From: Spirosoma sordidisoli
GTDB taxonomy: Bacteria > Bacteroidota > Bacteroidia > Cytophagales > Spirosomataceae
Assembly (NCBI RefSeq): GCF_004138325.1
Contig: NZ_SBLB01000012.1
Span: 97,900-161,899, forward strand
DNA length: 64,000 nt
Direction of reading: 5' to 3'
The translations under genes were made by a program, and so were the position numbers. The notes under the pieces were generated by a model. That model saw only the letters and a program-made list of their open reading frames with translations. It was not told where the DNA came from and searched no databases. The first letter of the stretch is position 1, and each line of letters begins with the position of its first letter. Below, piece after piece: positions 60,867-64,000 of the stretch.

Positions 60867-61586
60867 TCACTCCTTACTACGCTTGGGTGAAGCCAGTAAT
60901 TCTTGTTCGCGTTGTTGCAGCAAGTAGCGTTGACGGCGGGTATCGAGTATACCTTCGAGTCGGCTCAGTTCAAGTTGAAAGGAAGGCGATTCGGCAAGCG
61001 TGTCTGCCTCGGTAAGTAACTTCCGCAAAGCCGGTGAATCATCCACGGTTGCCTTGGCAACTACGTAGCGATGTTGCCAGTAGCCAACGGCAAAGCTATC
61101 CCGCTCATGAGCGGCCTGTAACCAGCCATAAAATAGACCACCCATAGCCAGTCCGGCCAACACCATCCCCACCGTCAGGTAACGTACCAGTCGAAGCAAC
61201 GACTGCCCAGGCTGCTCGACCTTAACCAGCTTGGGGACGAGTTTCTCCAAACAAGCTTCCACGGTCGGGGTGAGCTGATCTGAAAGCTGCGGAAGCCAAT
61301 TGGTGAGCCGTTGCACTAATTCGGTACGTTGCTGCTCACCGGCATCTTGCAGGGCAGAAACCAGCGCGCCAATCAAGTGGGGATCGAAAAGCGGAGCATC
61401 CGGGGTGGTGGCCAAATCGGGTTGAGGGGGTACGGGTAGGGGAGGAGTTGACGGTTGGGGCGATTGCTTCCAGTAGGGATTAGTTGGGTACATCTGACCG
61501 GAGTTTGGCTGGGCAGGCAGCGGTCGCTGCTGACCGATCATGTCCTGTTCAGGGTGAGTAGGAGAGGGGGCTGGATTCATGGACAA
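60867..61586 (-). CDS. Membrane protein with a proline-rich N-terminus
   Basis: Protein of 239 residues. The first 65 residues are proline- and glutamine-rich and probably disordered. A helical region follows (70-125, LIGALVSALQDAGEQQRTEL), then one membrane helix at about 136-156 (YLTVGMVLAGLAMGGLFYGW), and a C-terminal helical tail (LLTEADTLAESPSFQLELSR to the basic end). No family is recognised. It is close to the toprim gene (48 bases) and on the same strand, so a role at the membrane for the transfer or primase complex is possible. Confidence 0.65.
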   Translation of the reverse strand: MSMNPAPSPTHPEQDMIGQQRPLPAQPNSGQMYPTNPYWKQSPQPSTPPLPVPPQPDLATTPDAPLFDPHLIGALVSALQDAGEQQRTELVQRLTNWLPQLSDQLTPTVEACLEKLVPKLVKVEQPGQSLLRLVRYLTVGMVLAGLAMGGLFYGWLQAAHERDSFAVGYWQHRYVVAKATVDDSPALRKLLTEADTLAESPSFQLELSRLEGILDTRRQRYLLQQREQELLASPKRSKE

Positions 61587-61633
61587 AAATTTCCCTGCCG
61601 ACCCGTTTCACCGGTCGGCAGGGGAGAATACAG

Positions 61634-64000
61634 TTAGAGTTTGGTTCGATAGGCCCGGACGGCTTCAGCAGCCGGTTCTGCCATTGTTTGCTTCGCGCTC
61701 TGCTCAGATTTCAACTCAGTGTGGGGCCGGATTGTAGGCGGTGCGCCAACTTTCAGCGGGCTGGAATCCGGCAGCGGTTCACCTTGCCGGTTCTGGAGTA
61801 CGTCGTTAAGATCTTTCTGCTGCCGGGTGGGGCGTACCACCTGGTACAATGCCTGGCCCTGCCGTTGATTGATTTCATCCGATAACATCGTCAGGGCCTT
61901 AACAAGTAAACGACCATCGTTGGGGAAGTGAATACGGGTGCGGGTCACGGCCTGATTTTGCTGTGAATCGAGCAACGTCTCGCGCTGAAACTCCTGCACC
62001 TTTTTCTCCTTATCATTCGCGTCGCCATTGTAATGAAACTGCTTCGTGAAGCGGTTCATCTCGTCGAGAAATCGCCCTAAAAATGCTTCGTTACGTTGCT
62101 GGGCCTCGCCGGGTCCGGTTGCGCCGGGCGTGAGGGGTTGGCGGAGTTCGAGGTCAAGCTTATTGACACCCGAATACAGGTCTTTCTCCAGCTTGGCATC
62201 TTTGTGCAGTTGCAGTCGGTTGTCAAACTCATTCCCGGAGATCATGGCTCGCTCCCGCGCGAACCGGAACTCATTACCCACCTTGCCGGTCATGTACTCC
62301 GACTGTGCCAGCTTAGATATGTCGTCGGGCAAGGGCACACCGAAAGCTTTGGCATACGTAAAGGCCGGAATGACCGACTGCACCATCTCGACCGACACCT
62401 TCACATAATCGTCGGGCATGATTTCCTTAAAACGAGCCTGGTGGTTGATTGCCAACTTGTGACCTTCCGACAACGTACCGTCGGCGACGTCGAACCGTTT
62501 CAATACGTCGCTGAACGTTTTGACCTCCGGGTCGAAGGCAAATTTTGGCCCCAGTACGTTCGCCAGTGGGTTAGGAGGGAGGTTTGGTCCCGAATAGGCA
62601 ATCTCCGGTTTGATGCGCAGGGCCGGATCAGCCGCCGGATGGGTTAGGCCGAGGTAGTTGATGGCGAACCGAAGCCCGGCGTTATCGCCATCCTGCGCGA
62701 TGACAAACTGAGCTTCCGGGTTACGATCTAGTACCTTTTGAATGAACCCCATCTGTCGGCTTCCTGGTTGGCCACCCGTTGCCATGTAGAACCGTCGTTC
62801 GCCTTCCGCTTCAGGGTTGAGTTGTTTAAACGATAGCGCGTCGATGGCTGATTCGGCCACCAGAATCCGCTGCGCCTGCACTTCCTTAAAGGCGTTTCGA
62901 GCCGACTCAATCGGTAACTGAACCTGCCGGGCAACGCCCTCTTCCACGAAATCGAATGAGATGGTATCCGTGCGGGGTCGATGAACCGTACCGATGGTCC
63001 CGACAGGTAAGTCATTGCGGCCATGCATGGCCAGGGGCATGGTCAGTTCGTAAAACCGGTTCGAATGCCATATGGCCTCGCCCCGCTCGCCTGATGGAAA
63101 CGACTTGAACCGCTCGTTGCGAATATCCATCGATACCAGATGCCCGTCCTGCGCGTACATCGGGAAAGCCGTGTTGTGATGGGTCGTGCCTTTGTCGGAG
63201 GTATACGAGATGTTCTTGATGCGACCGTCAAACTCCGGCGAAAACAGTACGTCTTTGTGCAGTGACCGCCCTTCGAGGTAGCGCGTATCGGTCAGGGGTG
63301 CAATGGCGTATCGACTGTGCAGGTCTTTCTCGCGGAGTTTAGTGTCGATGAGCGCGTCTTTCACTTGCTTCAGCGGGGCCGTAACGGTTTTTTGCAGCGT
63401 GTAGTCGGCTGAAGCCATAATGCGATCAACAGCTTTGAACACGTTGCGGTAGATACCGTTCTCGACCCGTTCCAGAAACTTGATCACGTCGCCCCGCCAG
63501 CCGCGCTGATCGTTCATGTCCACGAACATCTTCTGACCGTACTTGTCGCCGGTGTACACGGCCAGGCGTTCCTTCGCGTTCTTCTCGCCCCGTTCGTAGA
63601 TAAGCCACTCGTCACTCGGTTTCGATTTCTTGGTGTCGAGTTGAAACCCGTAGTCTTGCAATACTACCTCCAGATCAAGATCGCGCTTGATGGCCTCGAA
63701 ATCACGCACCAGCTTTTCGGTACGTGGTTTGGTGGGGGTATCACCCTCTGTCGTTTTTGCGTCAGTAGGCTGATTGGGTTTGGTGGCTTTGGAAACCTCG
63801 GCTTCCTCCTTCATACCGGTTGGCGCAGTACGTTGAGTGCCGTTGGGCGACAAGTCAATTCGCCTGTCGTCGGCGTATTTCTCCAGCGTCTGGATATTCC
63901 ACGCCTTATGATAAGCCGTCGACTCGCGAACATTCTGGTAGAGGTCCGGCACGGCTAACTGACGATAAGCGACAGACCCGTCCAATTTGCCCCGGTTGGT
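61634..64000 (-). CDS. Toprim-domain primase-like protein (5' end outside window)
   Basis: Open to the right window edge, so the N-terminus is missing; 788 codons are visible. The toprim domain lies in the middle: the Glu motif in ILVAESAIDALS (near 62,850), then YMATGGQPGS and the DxD motif in AQDGDNAGLRF (near 62,690). The N-terminal part (DLDLEVVLQDYGFQLD, then YERGEKNAKERLAVY) resembles the domain that precedes toprim in plasmid primases. The C-terminal 250 residues are helical and unassigned. It would make primers for transferred single strands, as TraC-like primases do. Related toprim proteins occur widely on Bacteroidetes mobile elements. Confidence 0.82.
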   Translation of the reverse strand, partial: TNRGKLDGSVAYRQLAVPDLYQNVRESTAYHKAWNIQTLEKYADDRRIDLSPNGTQRTAPTGMKEEAEVSKATKPNQPTDAKTTEGDTPTKPRTEKLVRDFEAIKRDLDLEVVLQDYGFQLDTKKSKPSDEWLIYERGEKNAKERLAVYTGDKYGQKMFVDMNDQRGWRGDVIKFLERVENGIYRNVFKAVDRIMASADYTLQKTVTAPLKQVKDALIDTKLREKDLHSRYAIAPLTDTRYLEGRSLHKDVLFSPEFDGRIKNISYTSDKGTTHHNTAFPMYAQDGHLVSMDIRNERFKSFPSGERGEAIWHSNRFYELTMPLAMHGRNDLPVGTIGTVHRPRTDTISFDFVEEGVARQVQLPIESARNAFKEVQAQRILVAESAIDALSFKQLNPEAEGERRFYMATGGQPGSRQMGFIQKVLDRNPEAQFVIAQDGDNAGLRFAINYLGLTHPAADPALRIKPEIAYSGPNLPPNPLANVLGPKFAFDPEVKTFSDVLKRFDVADGTLSEGHKLAINHQARFKEIMPDDYVKVSVEMVQSVIPAFTYAKAFGVPLPDDISKLAQSEYMTGKVGNEFRFARERAMISGNEFDNRLQLHKDAKLEKDLYSGVNKLDLELRQPLTPGATGPGEAQQRNEAFLGRFLDEMNRFTKQFHYNGDANDKEKKVQEFQRETLLDSQQNQAVTRTRIHFPNDGRLLVKALTMLSDEINQRQGQALYQVVRPTRQQKDLNDVLQNRQGEPLPDSSPLKVGAPPTIRPHTELKSEQSAKQTMAEPAAEAVRAYRTKL

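Noticed and set aside
1..64000. tRNA or rRNA genes, insertion sequences and integrase genes.
   Set aside because: Read through for tRNA-like cloverleafs, conserved rRNA segments and transposase or integrase motifs; none was convincing. A covariance-model search would be the decisive test.

Overview
The window reads as accessory DNA from a member of the Bacteroidetes, most likely a Cytophagales/Spirosoma-like bacterium. This is inferred from the gene families present (DUF2911, DUF3347, DUF6166, DUF305 and AraC regulators carrying a metal-binding domain), from promoter-like TAnnTTTG boxes and from the general lack of strong Shine-Dalgarno sequences. No rRNA, tRNA, CRISPR array or insertion sequence was recognised. 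A relaxase, a MobC-like protein and a ParA next to a repeat-rich non-coding stretch make a mobilizable plasmid, or a plasmid-derived element, the best guess for the replicon.

Layout. (1) 1-10,760: envelope and transport genes. These are a partial ClC channel, an OmpR-type two-component pair, a small EamA transporter, a BamA-like barrel, a DedA protein, a decayed second EamA copy, a large unknown protein, a PepSY-like secreted protein, an AI-2E-type permease, Lgt and a putative lipoprotein. (2) 10,801-18,740: a tripartite RND pump (TolC, RND, adaptor; minus strand) divergent from a second two-component system. (3) 19,037-29,719: a copper block with three DUF305 proteins, a multicopper oxidase fused to a CopB-like barrel, a CopZ-like chaperone, a CopA P-type ATPase, a regulator joining an HMA-like domain to an AraC helix-turn-helix, and a CopB-type ATPase. 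(4) 29,731-44,475: a long minus-strand cluster with a Cus/Czc-like efflux system. It has two successive adaptors, a TolC protein and an RND permease split into two genes with a methyltransferase gene between them, plus a second HMA-AraC regulator, DUF3347, DUF2911 and beta-propeller proteins, a glycosyltransferase and a cyclase-like protein. (5) 44,625-64,000: the replicon backbone. It holds a DUF4041/T5orf172 protein and partner genes, the relaxase and MobC, ParA and two follow-on genes, a GC-rich structured non-coding element, a beta-lactamase-family protein, a 1,696-residue methylase-helicase, a RecE/Cas4-like nuclease, unknown proteins and a toprim protein cut by the window end.

How it works together (inference): P-type ATPases move copper out of the cytoplasm. 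The oxidase, DUF305 proteins and the adaptors' CPMH/CPICGM domains handle periplasmic metal, and two RND/TolC pumps move substrates across the outer membrane. Regulation would be two-tier: histidine kinases sense the periplasm and the HMA-AraC proteins sense cytoplasmic metal. The points most worth following are the split RND permease with its embedded methyltransferase, the paired HMA-AraC sensors, the oxidase-barrel fusion, the GTTGC repeat region between mobC and parA, and the structured element near 52.2 kb.
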